A stretch of 64,000 nucleotides of DNA from Filimonas sp. (lineage in GTDB: Bacteria > Bacteroidota > Bacteroidia > Chitinophagales > Chitinophagaceae). Of the stretch, positions 27,256 through 35,510 are shown piece by piece. The stretch's first letter is position 1, and each line of letters opens with the position of its first letter. Position numbers and translations under genes: made by a program. A model generated the notes under the pieces. That model had not been told where the DNA came from. It saw only the letters and a list, made by a program, of their open reading frames with translations, and did no database searches. Location of the stretch: assembly GCA_017306865.1 (NCBI GenBank), contig JAFKHH010000013.1:558001-622000 (forward strand), written 5' to 3'.

Positions 27256-28260
27256 ATGGAGAATTTCGACATTAACCAAGACTTTGAGCAGGATGTAGAG
27301 CAGAAGGAAGAAAACTCTTCCAAAAATGAAAAACGATTCATGACTTTATTGCTCGTGTGTTTTTTATTAATCCTCTTCCTGCTATCCATCACCGGGTGGG
27401 TTGTATATGATAAGTTCGCAAGCAAACGATCGATTGATGATCTGCAAAAGCATTTCGCCAGCGTAGACTCGTCGCGTTCCGCGTTGAAGCATGCCTACAA
27501 TATGGCATTGCAGCGTATGGACTCCTTAAATACATCCAACACCGAATTGCAACAGGAATTGGATTCACGTAAGAGCGAGATCGAGAAACTGAACTCAGAC
27601 ATTGACCGCATTGTGAAAAGCAAAGATGCAGACCTGCGCAAAGCAAACGAGAAAATCCGTGAGATGGGTATTCGTATCAATGAGTTGCTGGCGGAAATAG
27701 ATCGCCTCAACCGCATGAACAAAACTTTGCTGGCAAATACAACAACCGTGATCAATGGTAAAGACACCCTGTATGTAACATCGCGCCCGATCAAGATAGA
27801 TGGCGAGTTGGCTACACCAATGGAAAGGTCCGCCGTAGGACTGCTGCACGCATCTGCTGTCAGCATTGCCGCCATTGATGGCAAAGGCGGGGACAAATCC
27901 ACAACGCTGTCTAAAAATGTAGATTACCTGCGTGTGTCATTTACCCTGGATGAAAGCAAGAATGTACCTTCCGGCTCCAAAGAATTATACCTTGTATTAA
28001 TAGGCCCGGATGGAAATCCTATTTCCAACCCGTCAGCCAATAGCGGCAACTTCAAAACGGCACAAGGTGATACAAAAACCTACACTGCAAGGTTAAGTAC
28101 CGACTATAATCCTGCCAAAGGAAGTAAAGTGGATTTTGACTGGAAACAAAACGCACGCTTCAATGTGGGCGATTACAAAGCCGAGATCTACCACAATGGT
28201 GAGAAAATAGGAGAAGGCAAAGAGAAACTGAAAAGAGGGATCAAGCCTTATCCGTTCTAA
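27256..28260 (+). CDS. Membrane-anchored coiled-coil protein of unknown function
   Basis: I do not recognise a named family. The 334-residue protein has a short acidic N-terminus and a single strong membrane helix at about 29-51. A long heptad-rich region (about 60-165, rich in E, K, L and R) predicts a coiled coil. A C-terminal beta-rich domain (about 200-334) contains VDYLRVSFTLDESKNVPSG, ELYLVLIGPDG and GDYKAEIYHNGEKIGEG. The orientation would put the coiled coil and C-terminal domain in the periplasm. It lies 36 bp after the PorP/SprF gene and is likely cotranscribed with the giant surface protein, so a role in its export or in linking inner and outer membrane is possible but unproven. 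Confidence 0.75.
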   Translation: MENFDINQDFEQDVEQKEENSSKNEKRFMTLLLVCFLLILFLLSITGWVVYDKFASKRSIDDLQKHFASVDSSRSALKHAYNMALQRMDSLNTSNTELQQELDSRKSEIEKLNSDIDRIVKSKDADLRKANEKIREMGIRINELLAEIDRLNRMNKTLLANTTTVINGKDTLYVTSRPIKIDGELATPMERSAVGLLHASAVSIAAIDGKGGDKSTTLSKNVDYLRVSFTLDESKNVPSGSKELYLVLIGPDGNPISNPSANSGNFKTAQGDTKTYTARLSTDYNPAKGSKVDFDWKQNARFNVGDYKAEIYHNGEKIGEGKEKLKRGIKPYPF

Positions 28261-28459
28261 CCGGTTTATTACACTTGGTTGTTCGTTCTATTGTTATATG
28301 CTGATGCCGGCTTCGTGCTGGCATTTAGCGTTTGTAGCAGGTAAGATTCCTCATCCTGGTCTCCGACCTACTATGTACCCACATCTTTTATCACCAGGTT
28401 GCATACCTACGGCATGCAAAAGAACCCGATAATATATACTACCAATATCCGATCCCTAC

Positions 28460-28722
28460 GGGCAATGTCATTAAGTTAAGAGAATTCCATTGATCGGGTT
28501 TCATTCGCTGGTAACTAAAATATCGCAAAGACCGCAAAGAATACGCAGAGGTCGCAAAGCGGCCTCTCTATGTGATCTATGCACTCTTTATACAAACAAG
28601 CTTTGCTATTAATCAGCAAGACAATAAAAACTATGTGCCTTTGTACCTATGCTTACTATGTGTTTAAAAATATTCGCTTCGGTCGCTAATATTCTTTCTC
28701 CCTTAACTTAATGACATTGCCC
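28460..28722. mobile_element. MITE-like element with AATGTCATTAAGTTAA ends
   Basis: A 263-bp unit is bounded by perfect 21-bp terminal inverted repeats (28460-28480 and 28702-28722) that contain the core AATGTCATTAAGTTAA. It has no coding capacity. A second, shorter unit with the same ends lies at 52741-52860. No obvious target-site duplication is visible. Confidence 0.6.
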
Positions 28723-28890
28723 GGAGGGATCTGCATTTTTGAATACAAACATTTCTATAGAATCGGGCTAGGATCCCGTAGGGATCAAACATCGGTAGCC
28801 TCCCAAATACACAGGCTTCGGCATGCCGTAGGTATGCGACCTATGCTGTCGCCCCCTCTGAAGCGTTGTTGAATTAAATGGCAAAAGCCG

Positions 28891-28944
28891 CGGCGCGTGT
28901 CTTCACGCGCCGGTTGGTAGCTGGTTCGTGAGGACACGAACCAG
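28891..28944. repeat. Pair of inverted REP hairpins
   Basis: The first REP has the stem CGGCGCGTG (28891-28899), loop TCTT, and arm 28904-28912. The second has the stem CTGGTTCGTG (28921-28930), loop AGGA, and arm 28935-28944. They face each other like a BIME. The first stem differs from the RAYT-linked REPs by two base pairs that changed on both sides. Confidence 0.8.
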
Positions 28945-29185
28945 GGCGAAGGCATCTCGACACTGTCGATCAACCAAAAACATTCTGGTCGGAGACTAGG
29001 ATGAGGCTCAAAAGAATGATGTATGCGTCATCGATAGTGCTACTATCATCTTCGTTGTGTCACTCACTTTTACTGTATATCACTATTCTCCATCTCTGTA
29101 TTTGATGTAACGGAAGGAGACATAGAAAACGTAGAGAGCGCTCAAAATATCTTGGTGCTTCTTAGTGTCTTCCTGTCTTTGTGGC

Positions 29186-30538
29186 CTATATTTTCTTATC
29201 CTTCCATTTCCCGCTCATCATATACCAGAACGAAGGCACAAACATCGCGATCCAGTACAGCCATTCGCTGCCCCAGCCCCAGGTAATAGGCCATCTTAAT
29301 TTTTCCAGTACAACCCATACATACACACTATACAACGTGATCGCCAGTATTTCTGTAAACAGGTTCATTTTACTATTACCCGTACCAACCACAGCATTCA
29401 GCCATACCACAGCTACAGATTGTAGCAGTAATGCCGTAGATACAATACGCACTACAGGAATAGCTGCTGTAATAAAGTCCTCGTTCTGCCCGTATATCTT
29501 CAGGAATACTTCCGGGAATACATTCAGCAATACACAAACAACCATCGCGAAACCAAGGCTCAGCTTCATAATCTTACCGATCAGTTCCATCACACGGTGC
29601 TGCAGTCCCTGCCCGATAATATTGCTCACCATTGAGTTGCTCGTAGCAGCAAAAGCCCACGTCAGGCAACCAAACAACCCAAAAATGTTGCGCATGGTAT
29701 TAGAAATAGCCAGATCACGCTCCCCATGATGTTCGATCAGGATATAGAAAAACTCCCAACTGATAATGCTGATCGCATATTGCAGGATCAATGGTGCTGA
29801 TTGTGATAGTAACAACTTCGAATTTTTTGCATCATACCTGAAGTTCTTAAAAAGCCCCAGATGTTTACTGATGCCATTGAAATGCATTACGCCAAAGATC
29901 ACCAACAGGCCAAAGCCTTCTGCAATAATAGACGCAACCGCTGCACCATTAAAGCCCATTTGCGGCAAGCCCCAATGGCCATAGATCAGCCCATAGTCCA
30001 GCACAATATTACTGCCAGCTTCTGCCAGTGTACCGATCACCAGGAACTTACTTTGATTGGTTCCTACCAGCAAGGCATTGCGCATTTGGTAGATGTACAG
30101 AAATGGCAAACCCCAGATACGGATATACAGGAAGTCCAATGCCACAGCCACATTCTCCTCATTGCTCATAGACATACGTAGTACAGTAGGCGCAATCAGG
30201 TAAGTAACGGCAATGCCGATAAAAGAAAAGAACAGCGAAACGATAATGCTCTGGTTAAACAAACTGCCCACTTCATCCAGGCGATTCTCGCCTGCACGCC
30301 GGGATATCAGTGCCTGTAAACCATTGTTTAAACCTTGCCCTATAACTGCGAAGATCAGGTAATACACACCTGTAATGCCGGCTATAGCAAGTGCCTGCTC
30401 GCTTAAGCCGCCAAGAAATATATTGTTCGTAATGAAATTGATCTGTGGAACCAATATTGATGCAGCAATAGGCAGTGCGATCAGTAATATCTGTTTGTAG
30501 GTAACTGCTACCTGTAGGTTAACTTTTGCTTGTGCCAT
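29186..30538 (-). CDS. MATE-family efflux transporter
   Basis: This 450-residue integral membrane protein has about 12 helices. The pattern is that of MATE exporters: an N-terminal half starting ILLIALPIAASILVPQINFITNNIFLGG, the motif GVYYLIFAVIGQGLNNGLQALISRRAGE near 60-90, and a similar second half (about 240-440). These proteins export drugs or metabolites using Na+ or H+ gradients. The substrate is not predictable. It is a single gene, transcribed away from the DUF3822 gene. Confidence 0.88.
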   Translation of the reverse strand: MAQAKVNLQVAVTYKQILLIALPIAASILVPQINFITNNIFLGGLSEQALAIAGITGVYYLIFAVIGQGLNNGLQALISRRAGENRLDEVGSLFNQSIIVSLFFSFIGIAVTYLIAPTVLRMSMSNEENVAVALDFLYIRIWGLPFLYIYQMRNALLVGTNQSKFLVIGTLAEAGSNIVLDYGLIYGHWGLPQMGFNGAAVASIIAEGFGLLVIFGVMHFNGISKHLGLFKNFRYDAKNSKLLLSQSAPLILQYAISIISWEFFYILIEHHGERDLAISNTMRNIFGLFGCLTWAFAATSNSMVSNIIGQGLQHRVMELIGKIMKLSLGFAMVVCVLLNVFPEVFLKIYGQNEDFITAAIPVVRIVSTALLLQSVAVVWLNAVVGTGNSKMNLFTEILAITLYSVYVWVVLEKLRWPITWGWGSEWLYWIAMFVPSFWYMMSGKWKDKKI

Positions 30539-30729
30539 AGTGTCTTCTGGAAGTATGCAAAGCTTACAGGGTATATACAGTATATAAAGCAGATGGATTA
30601 GCTGCCTTTATACTTTATAAACCTTACATACTTTATAAACTTTTATACCCGTCTTTTTCCCTGGCAAAGCTACAATTATAACCCGCAGCCCCAAGGTTTT
30701 TTGTATCATTGCACCAGAATCTTGTATTA

Positions 30730-31533
30730 ATGGTACAAAAGACCTTTAGTTTATATAGTGAAAATGCGCCGTTTTCCAGCCTCTTTGTAGAAGTAGGGAA
30801 AGGGCAACTGACATTTTGGGTAAAAGGTGTAGAGAGCGGCAAAGTACACGCGTTGGAATTATTTGAATTTGAATATTTCGATGTAAATGATTTTGCTGAC
30901 ATCTTCAGAGAAATAAAACTACTGTCAAAGCTTGCAGTAGATTCTTATAAAGAAGTAAAAGTGATCTGGGAAAATGAAGAGTGCCTGCTGGTGCCTGCTG
31001 CGTACGCAACAGCATCATCCGGCGATGCGTACCTGGAGGCAATATATGGTGTAGCTGTAAACGATGTATTGGTAGAGAACAAGAGAGAAGAAGTTGCCAC
31101 TATATTCCGTGTAAATAAAGAAAGTAAAGAAGTCGTTTCCCGTCAATATCCGTTTGCAACACATATTCATAAATATGAAATGGCGCGCAACCTGGTAAAA
31201 GACGGTTCTGCATTGATTTTCTATCGCGATCATTTCCTGATGGCTATTTCCAAAGACGGCAACCTCCTGTTACTGCGCAACTTTGATTATGAAACGCCGG
31301 AAGACGTTGTATATCACTTCATTCATGCATGTACACAGTATGATATACCGATCGATGAAATGGTGGTAACCATTTCCGGCCTGGTAGATACCAATTCCGC
31401 ATTGTACAGCGAACTCTATAAGTACGTGAAAGAATTGAAAGTGGATAGTTATGATGACGCGGAAGTAGAAGCGGATACCTTCAAAGATTATCCCGCACAT
31501 TATTTTTCACCATTTTTCAAATTGAGTGTATGA
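30730..31533 (+). CDS. DUF3822-family protein
   Basis: This protein of 267 residues from the ATG at 30730 matches the DUF3822 family, which is confined to Bacteroidota. Its two-lobed layout (FSLYSENAPFSSLFVEV, then VSRQYPFATHIHKYEMARNLV and VVTISGLVD) recalls an ASKHA/actin-like fold such as that of PilM, but no ATP-binding motif is clear. The frame could start seven codons earlier at a TTG, which is less likely. Its stop overlaps the rsmD start (ATGA), so the two are translationally coupled. The pairing with rsmD is commonly seen in the phylum. The function is unknown. Confidence 0.78.
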   Translation: MVQKTFSLYSENAPFSSLFVEVGKGQLTFWVKGVESGKVHALELFEFEYFDVNDFADIFREIKLLSKLAVDSYKEVKVIWENEECLLVPAAYATASSGDAYLEAIYGVAVNDVLVENKREEVATIFRVNKESKEVVSRQYPFATHIHKYEMARNLVKDGSALIFYRDHFLMAISKDGNLLLLRNFDYETPEDVVYHFIHACTQYDIPIDEMVVTISGLVDTNSALYSELYKYVKELKVDSYDDAEVEADTFKDYPAHYFSPFFKLSV

Positions 31534-32078
31534 GGATCATTTCCGGTAAATGGGGCGGCAGAAGGATAAATCCTCCGGCAAATATGCCGCACACACGACC
31601 GACGACAGATATTGCAAAAGAAGGACTGTTCAATATATTACAAAACCGCATTTCATTTGACGGTATTACTACCCTCGATCTCTTTGGCGGTACGGGCAGC
31701 ATCAGTTATGAGCTGGCATCCCGTGGCGCAGAAGAGCTGACCATTGTAGAGAAAGACCCACAGATGTATGCCTTTATTAAAAAAAATATAGAGACATTAG
31801 GCGTAGAGAATTGCAAACTTCTGAAAATGGAAGTGTTTAATTTTCTTGCTACCTGTTCAGGGCAATATGATTTCATCTTTGCCGGTCCGCCATACGCACT
31901 CGGCACCATTGATGAAATACCCAAGATCATTGTATCCAAAAAGTTGATCGCTCCCGGCGGTTTCTTCGTGCTGGAACATACACCACGCAACAATTACGAG
32001 AAATTCGACGGCTTTAGTTTTGTACGCAATTACGGCACAACTTTGTTTTCGTTTTTTGTGAATAAGGAAGAAAGTTAG
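31530..32078 (+). CDS. rsmD: 16S rRNA (guanine966-N2)-methyltransferase
   Basis: This 182-residue protein begins MRIISGKWGGRRINPP, the usual RsmD start, followed by TRPTTDIAKEGLFNIL and the SAM motif LDLFGGTGSISYELASRGA (about residues 49-67). It methylates G966 of 16S rRNA in assembling 30S subunits. Motif IV reads FAGPPYAL (about residues 116-123), where the family normally has DPPY; the Asp that helps position the target amine is Gly here. Length is normal. The substitution is a single-base change (GAT to GGT) if it is recent. Confidence 0.88.
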   Translation: MRIISGKWGGRRINPPANMPHTRPTTDIAKEGLFNILQNRISFDGITTLDLFGGTGSISYELASRGAEELTIVEKDPQMYAFIKKNIETLGVENCKLLKMEVFNFLATCSGQYDFIFAGPPYALGTIDEIPKIIVSKKLIAPGGFFVLEHTPRNNYEKFDGFSFVRNYGTTLFSFFVNKEES

Positions 32079-32106
32079 TTGCTAGCCAAACAGATAACCT
32101 GTTAGC

Positions 32107-32410
32107 TAACGCCTCGGTTCGTGTCCTCACGAACCGGAACCTGCACAGCAACCTCAAACCAATCTAAGTTTTACGTTTTTATAAACCATCGAAAAACAAC
32201 CATTATGCTAAACCCTCCAAACGCCCAATATGATCCCAATTGGTTCTAACGCCTCGGTTTGTGTCTTCACGAACCGGAACCTGCGCAGCAACCTCAAAGC
32301 AATCTAAGTTTTTAGTGCCCTGGTTTGTGTCTTCACGAACCGGAACCAGCATAGCAGCCTTTAAGCAACCTAAGTTTTATGTTTTTATAAGCCATCGAAA
32401 AACAACCATT
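32107..32410 (+). repeat. Tandem REP-leader repeats upstream of the RAYT
   Basis: A unit of about 66 bp occurs three times (from about 32107, 32246 and 32313). Each has a REP hairpin followed by a leader ending in AATCTAAGTTTT or similar. The stems are CGGTTCGTG with loop TCCT (32115-32136), CGGTTTGTG with loop TCTT (32255-32276, one wobble), and CTGGTTTGTG with loop TCTT (32320-32343). Confidence 0.85.
32205..32249 (+). pseudogene. 5'-end fragment of a second RAYT copy
   Basis: The first 14 codons (MLNPPNAQYDPNWF, then TAA) and about 25 bp of leader are a diverged copy of the start of the RAYT gene 206 bp downstream (MLNHPNDQFDPNWF). The copy stops exactly where the next REP-leader unit begins. 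It is a truncated duplicate, not a functional gene. Confidence 0.85.
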
Positions 32411-32992
32411 ATGCTAAACCATCCAAACGACCAGTTTGATCCCAATTGGTTTATTGATAAAAGAAAAAGTTATATAGAAATAGGGCAGATATATTTTTGG
32501 ACTGCAACAATAAACAAGTGGCAAAGATTGTTGTGGGATGAGGAATATAAAAATGTTGTTCTTAATTCATTAGAGTATCTTTCTGGTAAAGGGAAAGTGG
32601 ATGTATTCTCTTTTGTTATTATGCCCAATCACATTCACTTAATATGGCGTACTAGAGAAAAAAATGGAAAAGAATCAGCACAAGGCTCTTTTTTAAAATT
32701 TACCGCACATGAATTTAAACGAAAGATGAAAACGGAAGGGGTAACGATGGAGTCATACAGGACAGATGCCCCCAATAAGATATTTGAATTTTGGCAGCGC
32801 GATCCTCTGGCAATTCATTTATTTTCAAAAGAAGTAGCGTTCCAAAAAATCGATTACATTCATGGAAATCCTTGTGCTGAACATTGGCAATTGGCAAATG
32901 AACCCTGGGACTATCAGTACTCGTCAGCCGCGTTTTATGAAAAAAATGAAAAGACCTATTCATTTTTGAAAGATATTCGTGATGAATTTTAA
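32411..32992 (+). CDS. REP-associated tyrosine transposase (RAYT, Y1/IS200-like)
   Basis: This 193-residue single-domain protein is related to IS200/IS605 transposases. It has the HUH motif HIH (His74, His76) in FSFVIMPNHIHLIWR and a candidate catalytic Tyr149 in QKIDYIHGNP, the usual RAYT signature, followed by YQYSSA. The ATG at 32411 is chosen because the truncated upstream copy begins at the same place; the longer open frame runs back through REP DNA. RAYTs are thought to nick REP hairpins, and the inverted GTTCGTG REPs on both sides are its likely substrates. It lies between rsmD and bioD. Confidence 0.92.
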   Translation: MLNHPNDQFDPNWFIDKRKSYIEIGQIYFWTATINKWQRLLWDEEYKNVVLNSLEYLSGKGKVDVFSFVIMPNHIHLIWRTREKNGKESAQGSFLKFTAHEFKRKMKTEGVTMESYRTDAPNKIFEFWQRDPLAIHLFSKEVAFQKIDYIHGNPCAEHWQLANEPWDYQYSSAAFYEKNEKTYSFLKDIRDEF

Positions 32993-33027
32993 AACAAAAG
33001 ACAAATAGGCTAAGTAATGATAAGAGA

Positions 33028-33093
33028 ATGGTTCGTGAGGACACGAACCATGGCGGAAATGGCAAGAGAGTGGTTCGTGAAGACACGAACCAC
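33028..33093. repeat. Two inverted REPs downstream of the RAYT
   Basis: Stem ATGGTTCGTG (33028-33037) with loop AGGA pairs with 33042-33051. Stem GTGGTTCGTG (33070-33079) with loop AAGA pairs with 33084-33093. Both are in the opposite orientation to the REPs upstream of the gene. Confidence 0.88.
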
Positions 33094-33171
33094 GTCGAAG
33101 TGGGTAGAAGCATAGTGTAAATACTTCGCATTCCTTGGTGAACTTTTGTGTCGTAGTGTCTTGGTGGCACT

Positions 33172-33203
33172 ATAATCTCAAATCTTAAATTTCAAATCTC
33201 AAA
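33172..33203. repeat. ATTTRAR 7-nt array before bioD
   Basis: Read on the minus strand, four 7-nt units of the ATTTRAR family end right at the bioD start codon. Confidence 0.7.
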
Positions 33204-33860
33204 TTGACCACACCCATTTTCATAACAGGCATAGGAACAGACGTTGGTAAAACCATTGTTTCGGCTATTCTCACCGAAGCCCTGCAGGCAGATTACTGGA
33301 AACCCGTACAGGCAGGCTTTGACGATGGTACAGACAACCTGCGTGTAGAAGCATTATTAAGCAACAGTAAAACGGTAGTGCATACAGAAGCGTATAAGCT
33401 TGCCTTACCAGCTTCTCCACATATTGCTGCCCGCAAGGAGAATATAACTGTTTCATTAGACGTTATAGCTGGGGAATACACAGACATCAGGGCAAAAAGC
33501 ACTAATACGCTTATCATAGAAGGCGCAGGAGGTATCCTCGTACCGTTAAATGATAATGAATTTGTGGCTGATCTTATTGTCAAACTACAGGCAAAAGTTA
33601 TCTTGGTCAGCAGAAATTATTTAGGGAGCATCAATCACTCCCTATTAACCGCTGAGTTGTGTAAGCAAAAAGGGATTGACGTGATTGGTTGGGTCTTCAA
33701 TGAGCAATACATGCACTATGAAGAAGAGATAGTGCAGTGGAGCGGTTACCCACGCATTGCATCTATCCCCAGGCTGGAAGCGATAGATAAAACTGTGATT
33801 CAAAAAGAAGCGGCCCGCATTCAGCAAGACCTGCTGGCGGCATTGGAAAAAGAAACATGA
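33204..33860 (+). CDS. bioD: Dethiobiotin synthetase
   Basis: This 218-residue enzyme closes the ureido ring of dethiobiotin using ATP and CO2, the penultimate step of biotin synthesis. It has the P-loop ITGIGTDVGKT (about residues 6-16), the substrate lysine region YWKPVQAG, and IIEGAGGILVP. No in-frame ATG fits, because a stop lies 15 bp upstream, so the start is TTG at 33204 (reading MTTPIFITG). The next gene overlaps by four bases. No other bio gene is in the window. Confidence 0.92.
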   Translation: MTTPIFITGIGTDVGKTIVSAILTEALQADYWKPVQAGFDDGTDNLRVEALLSNSKTVVHTEAYKLALPASPHIAARKENITVSLDVIAGEYTDIRAKSTNTLIIEGAGGILVPLNDNEFVADLIVKLQAKVILVSRNYLGSINHSLLTAELCKQKGIDVIGWVFNEQYMHYEEEIVQWSGYPRIASIPRLEAIDKTVIQKEAARIQQDLLAALEKET

Positions 33861-34426
33861 CAAAACAAGAATTAAGAAACCTATATAAACAAAAGAGAAA
33901 CGCCATCGATTCCAAAGAGCGTTTAAAACTGGACGACCTGCTCCTCATCCAGTTTCAGCAACTGTCCTTTGATAATGTGCATTCGCTCTTTACCTATTGG
34001 CCCCTGGCACACCAGGCAGAGCCGAATACATTGCTCTTCAGCAGCTATCTCAGGCACATGATCCCCGGTTTGCAAATCGCCTACCCGGTTGTAGATCCCA
34101 CTACAGAAACCATGCAGGCCGTACTGATCAATGAAGAAACCGTGTACCATACCAATCATTATGGTATTACAGAGCCTACAGGCGGAGCTATTGTACCACC
34201 GGCGCAAATAGATCTTGTTTTTGCTCCCATGTTGATCTGCGATCAGCAAGGTTATCGCGTAGGGTATGGTAAAGGCTATTATGACAAGTTCCTCGAAAGC
34301 AGCCATGAGCACGTATTGACCATTGGGTTCAGCTATTTTGAGCCGGTAGAAAACATTGCTGATACTCAGTCATTTGACGTACCTTTAAGTTATTGCGTTA
34401 CACCTACAACTATCTATGAATTTTAA
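33857..34426 (+). CDS. 5-formyltetrahydrofolate cyclo-ligase
   Basis: This 189-residue enzyme converts 5-formyl-THF to 5,10-methenyl-THF with ATP. It shows the N-terminal KQELRNLYKQKRNAI helix, YPVVDP in the substrate region and the signature GYRVGYGKGYYDKFL (about 137-151), which binds ATP/Mg and substrate. Length is normal (about 180-200). It overlaps bioD (ATGA) and lpxK (11 bp), so it belongs to a tightly coupled run of four genes. Confidence 0.9.
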   Translation: MTKQELRNLYKQKRNAIDSKERLKLDDLLLIQFQQLSFDNVHSLFTYWPLAHQAEPNTLLFSSYLRHMIPGLQIAYPVVDPTTETMQAVLINEETVYHTNHYGITEPTGGAIVPPAQIDLVFAPMLICDQQGYRVGYGKGYYDKFLESSHEHVLTIGFSYFEPVENIADTQSFDVPLSYCVTPTTIYEF

Positions 34427-35510
34427 TTCCTTCTTTTTGCGTTCCTTCCGAGTGTTGTTGTTACCGTTTTCATTGTTGTACGGTTTAGCCATTGTTATCC
34501 GCAATTATTTATATAACAAAAATTATTTGCGTTCCGCAAAATTCGGGCTGCCACTTATCTGTGTAGGTAACCTCGCTGTTGGCGGTACAGGTAAGTCACC
34601 TATGGTAGAATACCTGCTGCGCCTGCTCCATCAGCGGTACAAAGTAGCTACCCTTAGCCGCGGCTATAAGCGTAAAACAAAAGGGTATGCGCTGGCAGAC
34701 AGTAAAACTACCGCACTGGAAATAGGGGATGAGCCAATGCAGTTCTTCCAGAAATTTCCTGATGTTGCAGTAGCAGTAGGGGAAGAGCGCATTGTAGCCA
34801 TACCACAACTGTTGCATGACAAACCGGATACCGACGTTATTATACTCGACGATGCTTTCCAGCACAGAGCCGTGCAAGCCGGGTTAAACATCGTGCTTAC
34901 AGAATACAGTAACCTGTACACCCACGATTTCTTTTTGCCTACGGGCGACCTGCGCGATCAGCGTGCTGCTGCCAAACGAGCAGATATTATAGTCGTAACA
35001 AAATGCCCGGTCAACTTATCTGAAGCAGACAAACAAAGGCTATTCACAGATATCAATCCACAGGATCACCAAAGTCTGTTTTTTACCTCTATTTCTTACG
35101 GTGTACCCTATCATATACTCAGTAAAACAGAACGGCCTATTTCCCCTGTAGATGAAGTATTGCTGGTATGCGGTATAGCCAATCCCAAGCCACTAAAAGA
35201 ATACCTGTTTGAGCACGCCGCTACTTACTATCAGCAGGACTATTCAGACCACCATGTATTTCGCATTGATGATCTGAAAGACATTTATAAAAAATTTGAA
35301 AATATACAGGCATCGCAGAAATTTATACTGACTACGGAAAAAGATGCAGTGCGTCTGACCAAGTTTAGCACGGAATTAGCTAATATGCCACTGTATGTTT
35401 TACCTATACAACACCGCTTTTTATTCAACGAAGGCGAACAATTTGATGAGAAGATTATTTATTTTATAGAACATTTTCAGCGCCATGAACAGAAAGAAAT
35501 CGAAAAATAA
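34416..35510 (+). CDS. lpxK: Tetraacyldisaccharide 4'-kinase (lipid A synthesis)
   Basis: This 364-residue kinase phosphorylates the lipid A disaccharide at the 4' position on the inner face of the inner membrane. An N-terminal membrane-associated helix (about 8-28) is followed by the P-loop in GNLAVGGTGKSPMVEYLL (about 50-67), LSRGYKRKT, and ILDDAFQHRAV with the catalytic DD. The end (ILTTEKDAVRLTKF) is typical. It shows that the organism makes lipid A. It overlaps rnr by 26 bp. Confidence 0.93.
   Translation: MNFNSFFLRSFRVLLLPFSLLYGLAIVIRNYLYNKNYLRSAKFGLPLICVGNLAVGGTGKSPMVEYLLRLLHQRYKVATLSRGYKRKTKGYALADSKTTALEIGDEPMQFFQKFPDVAVAVGEERIVAIPQLLHDKPDTDVIILDDAFQHRAVQAGLNIVLTEYSNLYTHDFFLPTGDLRDQRAAAKRADIIVVTKCPVNLSEADKQRLFTDINPQDHQSLFFTSISYGVPYHILSKTERPISPVDEVLLVCGIANPKPLKEYLFEHAATYYQQDYSDHHVFRIDDLKDIYKKFENIQASQKFILTTEKDAVRLTKFSTELANMPLYVLPIQHRFLFNEGEQFDEKIIYFIEHFQRHEQKEIEK

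Larger units (their letters stand above)
28349..29006. repeat. 658-bp structure of three nested inverted repeats
   Basis: The outer arms CCTCATCCTGGTCTCCGACC (28349-28368) and 28987-29006 match at 19 of 20 positions. The middle arms (28396-28417 and 28821-28842, core GCATACCTACGGCATGC) match at 21 of 22. The inner arms (28451-28480 and 28702-28731) match at 29 of 30. The inside contains CGCAAAG-type and ACATAG-type arrays, and a REP pair lies between the middle and outer right arms. No gene is seen between 28261 and 29185. Confidence 0.85.

Noticed and set aside
32240-32410. Longer N-terminus for the RAYT protein
   Set aside because: The extra codons translate REP hairpins, and the truncated copy shows the true start.
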